From Nesterenkonia marinintestina (GTDB lineage: Bacteria > Actinomycetota > Actinomycetes > Actinomycetales > Micrococcaceae), in contig NZ_JAOEFD010000004.1 in assembly GCF_025420485.1 (NCBI RefSeq), positions 1-64,000 of the forward strand: a stretch of 64,000 nt of DNA, in the 5' to 3' direction. Of this stretch, positions 1 through 6,990 are shown piece by piece. The position numbers and the translations under genes are program-made. Under the pieces are notes generated by a model, which had not been told where the DNA came from, did not search any database, and worked only from the letters and a program-made list of their open reading frames with translations. Numbering within the stretch: the stretch's first letter is position 1; each line of letters opens with the position of its first letter.

Positions 1-77
1 CCCGCGGACGGTGGGCCCGCTACTTCGTGGTGCGCGAGGCCTTCGCCGAACTCCACAGCTTTCTCGACCTGGGCTGA
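1..77 (+). CDS. C-terminal fragment of an unidentified protein (cut by window start)
   Basis: An open frame enters from the left edge and ends at TGA 75-77. It encodes about 24 residues ending in AELHSFLDLG. Too little is visible to assign a family. The codon choice (GCC, CTC, GTG, CGC) is typical of a real high-GC gene, and a leaderless-type promoter for the next gene starts just after it. The function is unknown. Confidence 0.4.
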   Translation, partial: RGRWARYFVVREAFAELHSFLDLG

Positions 78-81
78 ACCT

Positions 82-127
82 TGATGTACCCCAGGCTCAG
101 ATACGGCACGTCCGATAGAATGGCCTA
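82..127 (+). promoter_or_regulatory. Putative leaderless promoter of the Cys-rich peptide gene
   Basis: A TAGAAT hexamer at 116-121 lies exactly 6 bases before the ATG at 128, which would place the transcript start at or next to the start codon. The cmtR promoter in this window has the same geometry. No clear -35 box was found. No Shine-Dalgarno sequence precedes the ATG, which fits a leaderless transcript. This is inferred from sequence only. Confidence 0.35.
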
Positions 128-262
128 ATGGAAATGGGGTGCGCAGACTGCGGATGCGTGGTCAATCGAGGCGTCGTCGTACGCGCCTGCGATCACTACC
201 CAGATTGCTGCTGCCATGACCTGCCGAAGACTCAGCTCGCTAGCAAGCCGCCCAACAGTTAA
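128..262 (+). CDS. Small Cys-rich metallothionein-like peptide (44 aa)
   Basis: A short open frame runs from ATG 128 to TAA 260-262. The peptide begins MEMGCADCGCVV and later has CDHYPDCCCHD, giving seven Cys and two His in the first 30 residues, as expected for a soft-metal-binding metallothionein. The C-terminal 13 residues are Cys-free. The CxxCxC plus Cys-cluster layout loosely recalls actinobacterial SmtA-type metallothioneins, but it is shorter and I could not align it confidently. It converges on cadD and lies less than 1 kb from the cadmium sensor cmtR, which supports a role in sequestering Cd, Pb or Zn. The alternative is a chance frame, but random DNA rarely gives such Cys clustering. 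Confidence 0.55.
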   Translation: MEMGCADCGCVVNRGVVVRACDHYPDCCCHDLPKTQLASKPPNS

Positions 263-299
263 AGCACCCAGGGCGCAACCTTGAGCACCTCTCCCCTTG

Positions 300-896
300 T
301 TAGATCCCAAAGGCACCACCGGTGACCAGGATGATGACGCCTAGGGCGATGAGCACCAGTGGGAAGAGGATGCTCTCCCAGCGTTCAAGGGCTTCGGCGA
401 TGGGTTTTCGTGCGGTGATCCATCTAGCAGCGAAGACCAGGAGTGCAACCAGTAGCAGGAAGACGAGACAGAAGGCCAGGACAGCGGGCCAGTTAAGGCT
501 GACGAAGACTGGCACATAGATTCCGATGTTGTCTCCACCATTAGCGAAGGTCACCAGAGCCACCGTGCCGACAGAGACCCGTTTGTCCTCCAGTTGGGCT
601 TCGTCGTCTTCTTCATCGCGGTTGCGCCATGTTCGCCATGCTGCCCAGAGCCCGAGACTTAGTGGGATCAGCCCGAAGTAGGGCAAGACTTCTTCCGGGA
701 GGACCACTTGAGCTCCCAGCGCCACAACTACAGCAGTCCCCAGAATGCCGATGAAACCCACGTACTGTCCCAGCAGGATGCGGCGGGTGGTCCCTGGCTG
801 TCCTTGGCCACGACCGAAGAACAGAGATAAGACGATAATGTCATCGATGTTGGTGGCGATGAACAGTCCGAACGCCTGTGCAGCGGTAGCCAGCAT
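300..896 (-). CDS. cadD: CadD-family cadmium resistance transporter
   Basis: The 198-residue membrane protein belongs to the CadD family, which confers cadmium resistance by transport or sequestration at the membrane. The two family signature regions are visible: NIDD at about residues 16-19 in the first helix, and ANGGDNIGIYVP near residue 120 in the internal repeat. A charged loop (RNRDEEDDEAQLEDKR) at about residues 91-106 separates the two halves, and five to six hydrophobic segments can be counted. Its ATG (894-896) overlaps the TGA of the upstream regulator by one base, so the two genes are one translationally coupled operon. Expression should follow metal sensing by CmtR. The exact cation cannot be told from sequence. 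Confidence 0.88.
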   Translation of the reverse strand: MLATAAQAFGLFIATNIDDIIVLSLFFGRGQGQPGTTRRILLGQYVGFIGILGTAVVVALGAQVVLPEEVLPYFGLIPLSLGLWAAWRTWRNRDEEDDEAQLEDKRVSVGTVALVTFANGGDNIGIYVPVFVSLNWPAVLAFCLVFLLLVALLVFAARWITARKPIAEALERWESILFPLVLIALGVIILVTGGAFGI

Positions 897-1252
897 CAGC
901 TGCTACGCGCCTGAGCGCAGCCGGGTAGAGAACACTCTGGATCTACACAGGGTGCATCCTGGTCGACTGCGAGTGTGGTCTCGACAAGTGCATTCAGCGC
1001 TTGGGTTAGATGCGCATCTGCGATCTCGTAGCGGGTTTGGCGGCCTTCAGGTTCAGTGACCACGATCCCGCAGTCTCGCAGACAGGCTAAGTGGTTCGAC
1101 ACGTTGGTCCGGGTCAGCTCCAAGTCCCGGGACAACTGGGCCGGGTAGCCAGGACCCTTCAGGAGGGATAACAGGATTCGGGAACGGGTTGCGTCAGCCA
1201 TGGCCCGGCCAAGCCTGTTCATCACATCAAGACGCGAAGCAATAGTCAGCAT
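896..1252 (-). CDS. cmtR: CmtR-type ArsR/SmtB cadmium/lead-sensing repressor
   Basis: This 118-residue winged-helix repressor resembles Mycobacterium tuberculosis CmtR. The recognition helix region is RTNVSNHLACLRDCG, and the Cd/Pb-binding cysteines fall at C57, C61 and C102, the same numbering as in CmtR. Two further cysteines (C107, C112) sit in the tail and could widen metal binding. As in the family, metal binding should release the operator and switch on itself and cadD. The gene starts at ATG 1250-1252 immediately after a palindromic site that overlaps a probable -10 box, and it reads straight into cadD. Family and ligand set are confident; the physiological inducer is inferred. Confidence 0.92.
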   Translation of the reverse strand: MLTIASRLDVMNRLGRAMADATRSRILLSLLKGPGYPAQLSRDLELTRTNVSNHLACLRDCGIVVTEPEGRQTRYEIADAHLTQALNALVETTLAVDQDAPCVDPECSLPGCAQARSS

Positions 1253-1290
1253 GTACTGACTATACAGTGCCCACTGACGAATCAGCGTGG
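1253..1290 (-). promoter_or_regulatory. Putative cmtR-cadD promoter and CmtR operator
   Basis: An inverted repeat ACTG-N6-CAGT spans 1255-1268. It contains TATAGT (minus strand, 1264-1259), a good -10 box lying 6 bases before the cmtR ATG, so the mRNA is predicted to be leaderless. A repressor bound there would block RNA polymerase, which suits autoregulation by CmtR. A TTGACC lies further upstream but at a poor spacing. Confidence 0.55.
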
Positions 1291-1346
1291 GTCAACCTAA
1301 CCGACGTCCCGGTGACGGATCCGCTTGCGGGACGGCGCTTCGGTGG

Positions 1347-1619
1347 TCACGCGTCTTGTTTGTGACCGTATCGTTGGCGGGCTGCTTCACCGGAGGTACC
1401 GATCAGGGATCCGATAAACGACCATGAGTAGCCATCTTTACGGCCTCGGCTGACGGCTTCTTTGATTGAGCGTTCGGCGTCAGCTCGGGCCAGGATCGCT
1501 TGGCGTAGTTCGGTGAACACCTGAGGGTCGCGTTCCTCGGCTCGAGACGGTTCATAGTCTTCAAAGCGCTTGGCAAGTTCGTCAGCGTGGTCCAGTATGT
1601 CTTGGACTGTACGGGGCAT
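1347..1619 (-). CDS. Antitoxin-like HTH protein of a small actinobacterial toxin-antitoxin pair
   Basis: The 90-residue protein starts MPRTVQDILDHADELAKRFE and ends in a helix-turn-helix (SWSFIGSLIGTSGEAARQRYG, split here by position: residues about 64-84). This form is common in actinobacteria directly downstream of a small KHG/HAMKAR-motif toxin. A good ribosome site, GAGGTGA, lies 6 bases before ATG 1619, which is why I chose that start. The frame is also open upstream and runs into the remains of the toxin gene without a stop. It is probably intact and DNA-binding. Its partner is broken (see 1620-1856). The family role as antitoxin is inferred from gene arrangement. Confidence 0.6.
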   Translation of the reverse strand: MPRTVQDILDHADELAKRFEDYEPSRAEERDPQVFTELRQAILARADAERSIKEAVSRGRKDGYSWSFIGSLIGTSGEAARQRYGHKQDA

Positions 1620-1856
1620 GATCATCACCTCAAAGAATTTATCGCGTGCTTTCATTGCGTGGACGATGACCGGGGCTGTGGCGCCGTTGACAACGCCGAT
1701 CTCGAATATGATGGTCGCCAGGTTCGCGCCGATGACCATCGTGAAACCCTAATCGAGGTCGAAGACTCGAATCGGATTGGAATATGCGTGCAAGATGTCT
1801 TCATCGCTGACACCGTGCTTCCGAGCACTGTCCGCGATGATCGGAGCGACATCCAT
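1620..1856 (-). pseudogene. Toxin-like gene broken by an in-frame amber codon
   Basis: Read from ATG 1854-1856, the frame gives MDVAPIIADSARKHGVSDED, then ILHAYSNPIRVFDLD, then TAG (1749-1751). It continues in the same frame with GFTMVIGANLATIIFEIGVV and APVIVHAMKARDKFFEV. The KHGV...DILHA and VIVHAMKAR parts on both sides of the stop belong to one small toxin-like family, so the TAG is a nonsense mutation rather than a gene end. The original stop before the antitoxin has also been lost, so the remnant is fused in frame to the antitoxin. A distal product starting at ATG 1739 is possible but would lack the N-terminal third. Confidence 0.6.
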
Positions 1857-1992
1857 ACCTACGAGATACTTTGCAGGGCCACTGTTGGCAAGTTAACTTG
1901 CCCCTCCGTCCCGCAAGCCGTTCCCCTTACGGCGGCGCGGTTCTCCATCCGCTGTTTAAGCCGTTCACGTTCGCTCGCCTACTGTGGTCAGC

Positions 1993-2424
1993 ATGCAAAC
2001 CGAAGGTTTCACCGTGGAGTCGTCTCCGGTACTGGGCATGGGCGAAGTCGCAGCGCTCTACCGCGAGGTGGGGTGGACGACCTACGCCGATGATGTCGTG
2101 ACACTTGAGGCAGCGTTGGCCGGCTCTTCCCGCGTCGTGGCGGCTCGGCGCGATGGTCGCCTCGTCGGGGTGGCGCGGGTGATTTCTGACGGAGCCACGA
2201 TCTGTTACCTGCAAGACGTACTGGTCCGCCCTGACGCTCAGCGAGCCGGTATGGGCCGCGCACTCGTCCTTGCCGCCTTGGAGCCGTACGCCTCTGTGCG
2301 TTAGAAGGTTCTGCTTACCGATGACGAGCCAGGTCAACGCGCCTTCTACGAGTCCTTGGGATACCAGGAGACCCGAGACCACGGCGCTGGTTCCCTGCGA
2401 GCGTTCGTTCGTTTCGACGCCTGA
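1993..2424 (+). pseudogene. GNAT-family N-acetyltransferase with an in-frame amber codon
   Basis: From ATG 1993 the frame encodes a GNAT protein: GRLVGVARVISDGATICYLQ (beta4), then DVLVRPDAQRAGMGRALV, the acetyl-CoA pyrophosphate loop. TAG at 2302-2304 interrupts it after PYASVR. The same frame continues KVLLTDDEPGQRAFYESLGY and ends at TGA 2422-2424, supplying the normal C-terminal strands. A single change, probably CAG to TAG, explains it. The truncated 103-residue product would lack the AFYESLGY helix that completes the fold. It is therefore probably inactive. Substrate unknown. Confidence 0.75.
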
Positions 2425-2506
2425 CCGGCTAAGCACGTCCGTAAAGGATCCCCAGCCGGCACTCCGGTGTCGTCATCAATGCGTGGCCCGCAGTCGCGTC
2501 GTACCC

Positions 2507-2530
2507 ATAAAAAGAGCGCAACGGGGCGCT
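2507..2530 (-). terminator. Rho-independent terminator
   Basis: On the minus strand AGCGC-CCCGTT-GCGCT (2530-2515) is followed by CTTTTTAT. It lies 19 bases beyond the stop of the small membrane protein gene (stop at 2549), which supports that gene being real and transcribed from the minus strand. Confidence 0.65.
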
Positions 2531-2548
2531 TCCACAGGTGGGGTAGAG

Positions 2549-2755
2549 CTAGCGTGTGCTGCCCTCGAACCGGGTGACCACATATCCAGCGATGTAGACC
2601 AATGACCCAATAAAAATGATGCCCTCAGAGACTACGCCAACTGTGTCTCCCCCCTGCACCGCCCTAATGGTGATGATGGCGCTTAGGACACTGAACCCAA
2701 CCATTCCCAGAGCTGCCCAGAGTGGTAGCCCACGTTGCTTCTGATTCCGAGTCAT
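2549..2755 (-). CDS. Small two-helix membrane protein (hypothetical)
   Basis: From ATG 2753-2755 the frame gives 68 residues: a basic N-terminus (MTRNQKQRG), a hydrophobic segment at about residues 11-31, a short loop (VQGGDTVG), and a second hydrophobic segment at about 40-61 ending in a basic tail. The frame is open further upstream to 2956, but that part is Arg-rich and looks non-coding, so I prefer the short form. I recognise no family. A terminator with a T-tract follows at 2530-2507. Function unknown. Confidence 0.45.
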   Translation of the reverse strand: MTRNQKQRGLPLWAALGMVGFSVLSAIITIRAVQGGDTVGVVSEGIIFIGSLVYIAGYVVTRFEGSTR

Positions 2756-3228
2756 AGTGCGCACCCATTCTAGAGGTGGACGGATCAACTCGCCGCTCGT
2801 GCTCATCAGCATCAGTCGTAGAGTCAGGTCCCTGAATCGGGCACACCCTAGACCAGAGCGTACCGGTAGCCGATCCCCCAAAAGAAACACCTGCTCTTGG
2901 AGCTGGCGACCTACAGAGAAGTTTATGCGCTGCCGCAGCGCTGAGGATTGTGACAAGTTACTGAGACAGGGACCCGCTCACCGAGTTGTCAAACCCCAGG
3001 TCAGCGCCATGCACCCCTGACAACTTCAGTGGGAACCTACATCGCCGGAGGCGGCTGATCTGGCTACGATTCCGACGAACTCGACCCACACCTCCGATCG
3101 AGTCCCCTGTTCCTGCAGCGTGTTGCGGCCCCAGAGGCCCGAACTGTGCCTGGAACAGGGGATTCGATGCAGGGGTGTGGGCATGACCGGCGGGACGAAC
3201 TGCACGTCAGACGTGATTGAGTGGGAGC
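2756..3228. other. 473-bp intergenic stretch with inverted repeats
   Basis: No gene is supported here. It contains an 8-bp inverted repeat AGTTGTCA / TGACAACT (2984-2991 and 3018-3025), which could be an operator, and an inverted copy of the 74-bp repeat (3096-3169). The promoter of the polyketide synthase operon must lie near the right end, but I see no convincing -10/-35 pair. Confidence 0.4.
3096..3169 (-). repeat. 74-bp palindrome-ended repeat, copy 1 (inverted)
   Basis: Read on the minus strand it begins CATCGAATCCCCTGTTCCAG and ends CAGGGGACTCGATC. It aligns over its full 74 bases with copies at 10502, 11014 and 20392. Terminal inverted repeats of about 12 bp (CATCGAnTCCCC / GGGGACTCGAT) are the most conserved part. 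Confidence 0.8.
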
Positions 3229-4329
3229 ATGTCCGCGCGCATCGTCTCCCTCGGCACCGCCGTCCCGGACACCGCCGTGTCCCAGCAGGAGCTGCGGGAC
3301 TTCTTCGCCGGACAGCCGGGCACCGATCCGCTGACCAGGAGACTCATCTCGGCGGCCTTCGACGCCGCGGGAATCTCCACCCGGCACTCCGTGCTGAGCG
3401 GACTCGGCGGGCTTCCCGACGGCGTCTTCGTCGCCGAGGACGGCGCGCTGCGTCGACCGACGACGGGCGTGCGCAACGACCTCTACCGTGAGACGGCGCC
3501 GGACCTGGCCGCCGACGCCGCCCGCCGCGCGCTGAGCGACGGGGCCGTCGCCGCCGAACAGATCACCCACGTGGTCAGCGTCTCCTGCACCGGCTTCTTC
3601 GCCCCGGGGATCGACTACCGCCTGGTCCGTGACCTCGGGCTCGACGCCGACGTCGCCCGCACGCATCTGGGCTTCATCGGCTGCGCCGCCGCCCTGCCCG
3701 CGCTCCGCACCGCCTCCCAGATCACCGCCGCGGAACCCCACGCCGTGGTCCTGGTGGTCTGTGTGGAGCTGTGCTCCCTGCACATCCGGGACCTGCCCGA
3801 CCCGGAGCAGATCGTCGCCGCCTCGGTGTTCGCCGACGGAGCGGCGGCAGCCGTCGTGACCGCCGACGACGCCGTCGGGACCCCGGGTGGACTGGTCCTG
3901 GAACGGTTCGGCACCACGCTGACCGAGGAGGGCGAGTCCGACATGGTGTGGACCGTCGGCGACCACGGCTTCCGGATGCGGCTCTCGGCCGAGGTCCCGC
4001 GCATCATCGGCCGCGAGATCCGCTCGGCGGTCCAGAGCTTCTTGGGCGGGGAGCCGACTCCGGACACCTGGGCCGTCCATCCGGGCGGGCGCAGCGTGCT
4101 GGACCGAGTCGAGGCCGGACTCGAGCTGCCCGACTCGGCGCTGACGACCTCGCGGGCCGTCCTGCGAGACCGCGGGAACATGTCCAGTGCGACGCTGCTC
4201 TTCATCCTCGCCGAACTGCTGGACGACCCGACCATCGAGGATGCACCCCTGGTCGCCCTGGCCTTCGGTCCAGGTCTCACCGTCGAATCAGCCCTGATTC
4301 ACAAGGTGTCACCCGATGCTCGGACCTGA
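3229..4329 (+). CDS. Type III polyketide synthase (chalcone/stilbene synthase family)
   Basis: This 366-residue ketosynthase condenses a starter acyl-CoA with malonyl- or methylmalonyl-CoA units. The catalytic triad is visible: Cys120 in VSCTGFFAPGID, His284 in WAVHPGG and Asn317 in RGNMSSAT. The length fits the family. ATG 3229 is preferred over an in-frame TTG at 3217, since the conserved domain begins at ARIVSLGTAVP; the ribosome site is poor for either. Its stop overlaps the methyltransferase start by 14 bases, and a flavin monooxygenase follows, matching the gene order of the srsABC phenolic-lipid operon of Streptomyces griseus. An alkylresorcinol-, alkylpyrone- or quinone-type product is likely; chain length cannot be read from sequence. 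Confidence 0.9.
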   Translation: MSARIVSLGTAVPDTAVSQQELRDFFAGQPGTDPLTRRLISAAFDAAGISTRHSVLSGLGGLPDGVFVAEDGALRRPTTGVRNDLYRETAPDLAADAARRALSDGAVAAEQITHVVSVSCTGFFAPGIDYRLVRDLGLDADVARTHLGFIGCAAALPALRTASQITAAEPHAVVLVVCVELCSLHIRDLPDPEQIVAASVFADGAAAAVVTADDAVGTPGGLVLERFGTTLTEEGESDMVWTVGDHGFRMRLSAEVPRIIGREIRSAVQSFLGGEPTPDTWAVHPGGRSVLDRVEAGLELPDSALTTSRAVLRDRGNMSSATLLFILAELLDDPTIEDAPLVALAFGPGLTVESALIHKVSPDART

Positions 4330-5017
4330 CTTGAGTGCACGGGACGAACACCTCGTCGAGCTCATGGACGACCCGAACTGCGACCCCCGGCGCCTGGACG
4401 CCACGCTGCGTCGCTTCGGCCTGGTGAACCGACTGATCTCCGGTTGGGGGACGGTCTACCGGCACCGGCTGCGACCGCTGATCGCAGGCCTGGAGCGTCC
4501 CGCACGGATCCTCGACCTCGGCTCCGGCGGCGGAGACGTCGTCGCTCGGCTCGCGTCGCTCGCCGCCGCCGACGGGTTCGAGGTCCGCTGGACCGGAGCC
4601 GACCCGGATCCCCGCGCCCACGAGGTCGCCGCCGCACGAGAGATCCCGAACGCCCGGTTCCTGTGCGCCGACGCCGACGCCCTGCACGAGGCCGGAGAGG
4701 CCTTCGACGTCGTCATCTCCAACCACGTGGTCCACCACCTCGACACCCAGGGGCTGCACGACTTCACCGAAGCCTCGCGCGATCTGGCCTCGCACCGGGT
4801 CCTCCACGGCGACATCGCCCGGGGGCGGCTCGCCTACCACCTCTACTCCGTCGGCATCCTGCCGCTGGCACCGGGAACGTTCCTGCGCACCGACGGACTG
4901 CGGTCGATCCGCCGCAGCCACCGTCCCGCGGAGCTCTCCGCCGCACTGGGGCCGGACTGGTCGGTCACCTCGCCGGCGCCCTTCCGACTGCTCGCCGAGG
5001 CCGACGGTCGTGCCTGA
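4316..5017 (+). CDS. Class I SAM-dependent methyltransferase of the type III PKS operon
   Basis: The 233-residue protein carries the SAM-binding motif I RILDLGSGGGDVV at about residues 64-76. An acidic residue follows at the end of the next strand (TGADPDP), and motif IV/post-motif is FDVVISNHVVHHLD. The gene overlaps the polyketide synthase by 14 bases and the monooxygenase by 8 bases, so the three proteins are made together. By position it corresponds to srsB of S. griseus, which methylates the phenolic lipid ring. O- versus C-methylation cannot be decided here. Confidence 0.82.
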   Translation: MLGPDLSARDEHLVELMDDPNCDPRRLDATLRRFGLVNRLISGWGTVYRHRLRPLIAGLERPARILDLGSGGGDVVARLASLAAADGFEVRWTGADPDPRAHEVAAAREIPNARFLCADADALHEAGEAFDVVISNHVVHHLDTQGLHDFTEASRDLASHRVLHGDIARGRLAYHLYSVGILPLAPGTFLRTDGLRSIRRSHRPAELSAALGPDWSVTSPAPFRLLAEADGRA

Positions 5018-6125
5018 GGTCATCGTCATCGGAGCCGGTCCCGTCGGGCTGCTCCTGGGTGCCGAGCTGCGGCGGCACGGCATCGACGTCGAGATCCTCG
5101 AGCAGCGCGCCTCACCCGGTCCAGGCAGCCGCGCCGTGGGCGTCCACGCCCCGACCCTCGCGGCCCTGGAACCGTCCGGACTCACTGAGCAGCTGTTGGT
5201 CCACGCCCTGCGCGTGGACCGCGGGGAGGCTCGGTCGGAGGGTCGACGGCTCGGCACCGTGCGCTTCGACCGCCTGAGCGCCAGGTTCCCCTTCGTCGCC
5301 ACCCTGCCGCAGGCCGACACCGAGCGGGTCCTCGCCGCCGCAGCCCCCGCGCCCGACCGAGGGGTGCGCATCACCGGCCTGCACCCGATGGGACATCGGG
5401 TGGAGCTGGAGAGCGACGAAGACGTCCGGTCCGCACCGCTGGTGGTCTTGGCCGGCGGCGCACGGTCTCGAGATCTGGTGTACGCCCACCCGGCCGCCCG
5501 CACCTACCCCGACCGCTACCTGATGACCGACGTCGACCTCGGCGCCCACCGGGACTCCGAGACCGCCGTGGTCCACCTCGACGGCGACGGCGTGCTCGAG
5601 TCCTTCCCCCTGCCCGGGGGGCGGCGTCGGTTCGTCGCCTGGGACCCGGCGGAGGCTTCGGCGGACCCTGAGGCTCGTCGGCGACGGATGGGTCACGCCC
5701 TGGAGCGGCGCGGCGAGCGCGGACCAGCGGAGGTCACCGCCTTCGCGGTGCGCCGCTACGTGGCCCCGCAGATGCGGAACGGCCGGCTCTTCGTCGTCGG
5801 CGACGCCGCACACGAAGTCAGCCCCATCGGCGGGCAGGGCATGAACCTCGGCCTGCTCGACGCCGCGACGCTGGCACCCCTGCTGGCGGACTGGGTGCAC
5901 ACCGGCACCGCCCCCGAGGCGGACCTGCGGAGCTGGGAGAGGGAACGGATCCGCTCGGCCCGACGAGCCGCAGATCTGGCAGCGCTGAACACCCGGCTGG
6001 GCCGTCCCGCCGGGCCCTCCGTCGACGCGCTGCGACGCCGGATGCTGCGCGCCATGCTCGGTCCGGGTGCCGGGCGGGTCTTCGCCCACGCCTACGCGAT
6101 GGGCTTCGACGCCGCCACCAGCTGA
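5010..6125 (+). CDS. FAD-dependent aromatic-ring monooxygenase
   Basis: The 371-residue flavoprotein belongs to the PHBH-like class A monooxygenases. The N-terminal dinucleotide fold VIVIGAGPVGLLLG is at residues 4-17, followed by an acidic strand end (EILEQR). A second FAD motif GDAAHEVSPIGGQGMNLGL lies near residues 265-283. It starts with GTG 5010, inside the end of the methyltransferase gene. It probably hydroxylates the phenolic ring made by the polyketide synthase and methyltransferase, giving a hydroquinone or quinone, as SrsC does. Its last 34 bases overlap the convergent prenyltransferase gene. Confidence 0.85.
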   Translation: MPEVIVIGAGPVGLLLGAELRRHGIDVEILEQRASPGPGSRAVGVHAPTLAALEPSGLTEQLLVHALRVDRGEARSEGRRLGTVRFDRLSARFPFVATLPQADTERVLAAAAPAPDRGVRITGLHPMGHRVELESDEDVRSAPLVVLAGGARSRDLVYAHPAARTYPDRYLMTDVDLGAHRDSETAVVHLDGDGVLESFPLPGGRRRFVAWDPAEASADPEARRRRMGHALERRGERGPAEVTAFAVRRYVAPQMRNGRLFVVGDAAHEVSPIGGQGMNLGLLDAATLAPLLADWVHTGTAPEADLRSWERERIRSARRAADLAALNTRLGRPAGPSVDALRRRMLRAMLGPGAGRVFAHAYAMGFDAATS

Positions 6126-6946
6126 ATCGCCAGCAGCAGGGCCGAGAGCATGACCAGTCGGAACAGGGTGCGTCCGGAGTGACCGGCCCGACCCATCACC
6201 AGGGTGAGCAGGACGATGAGCAGCACTGCGGCGAACAGCACCGCGGACACGGCGGAGACCGCATCGAGGTGCCACCCCACGGGTCCGATCGTGGCCGCGA
6301 TCGCACCGCCGAGGACGGCGAGGCCGGCCAGGGCGGCGGAGGGCCGTGCACCGATGCGGTGGGGGAACCCGCGGATCCCGGTGCGGGCGTCGTCGTCGAG
6401 GTCGGGCAGCACATTGGTCAGGTGGATCGCCGCTCCCAGGGCGCCGCCGGCGATCCACGCCCAACCGTGGGCGAGCTGCGGGTCCGTGGCGGCCAGGGTC
6501 GCCAAGGAGGGGAAGAGTCCGAAGCTGAGGATGAACGGGAGTATCGAGGCCGCGGTGGCCTTCAGCCGGGCGTTGTAGGCCCAGGCCGAGATCAGGGCGA
6601 TCAGGTGGGCGATCAGGAACCCGGGACCCAGGACGGCCGAGAGGATCAGCGCCGCCCCCAGGCAGGCGAAGGCCGCAGTCCACGCACCGCCGACGGAGAG
6701 CTCCCCCCGGGCGATGGGCTTGTCGCCCCTCCCGACGCTGCGGTCACGGGCGGCGTCGAAGGCGTCGTTCGAGATGCCGACCGAGAGCTGTCCGGCGAAG
6801 ACCGCCGCGGTGAGTACCACGAGCCGCCAGACCGGCAGGCCGGAGGCGACGCCGAGTGCGAGGGCGAGCACGGTGACCACCAGCGTCGGACCGGGATGGG
6901 AGGAGGCCCACAGGCTCCTGACCGTCCTCACGCTGGCACCGACCAT
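6092..6946 (-). CDS. UbiA-family prenyltransferase
   Basis: The 284-residue integral membrane enzyme has the two UbiA aspartate-rich motifs: NDAFDAARD at about residues 60-68 and DLDDDARTGIRG near 181-192. Both bind the prenyl diphosphate through Mg. About eight hydrophobic helices fit the family. UbiA enzymes transfer an isoprenoid chain to an aromatic or other acceptor. Its placement tail-to-tail with the polyketide synthase operon suggests it may prenylate that product, but it is on the opposite strand and may equally follow arsR transcription (gap 44 bases). It is not obviously MenA, HepO or CtaB; acceptor unknown. Confidence 0.85.
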   Translation of the reverse strand: MVGASVRTVRSLWASSHPGPTLVVTVLALALGVASGLPVWRLVVLTAAVFAGQLSVGISNDAFDAARDRSVGRGDKPIARGELSVGGAWTAAFACLGAALILSAVLGPGFLIAHLIALISAWAYNARLKATAASILPFILSFGLFPSLATLAATDPQLAHGWAWIAGGALGAAIHLTNVLPDLDDDARTGIRGFPHRIGARPSAALAGLAVLGGAIAATIGPVGWHLDAVSAVSAVLFAAVLLIVLLTLVMGRAGHSGRTLFRLVMLSALLLAIQLVAASKPIA

Positions 6947-6990
6947 GGTCCCAGTCTCTCATCGTCGCCGTCGGCCGAGCGACGGCGACG

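Noticed and set aside
125-319. Minus-strand open frame covering the Cys-rich peptide gene
   Set aside because: Its composition has no recognisable pattern, it overlaps the end of cadD, and the plus-strand frame has strong Cys clustering and a promoter-like box.
1749-2304. Genome-wide recoding of TAG as a sense codon
   Set aside because: TAG terminates acr3 (9333-9335) and the amidase gene (27772-27774) at the expected protein ends, so amber is a normal stop.
2270-2605. Plus-strand frame after the GNAT gene as a separate protein
   Set aside because: It is out of frame with the recognisable GNAT C-terminus and crosses the minus-strand terminator and membrane gene.
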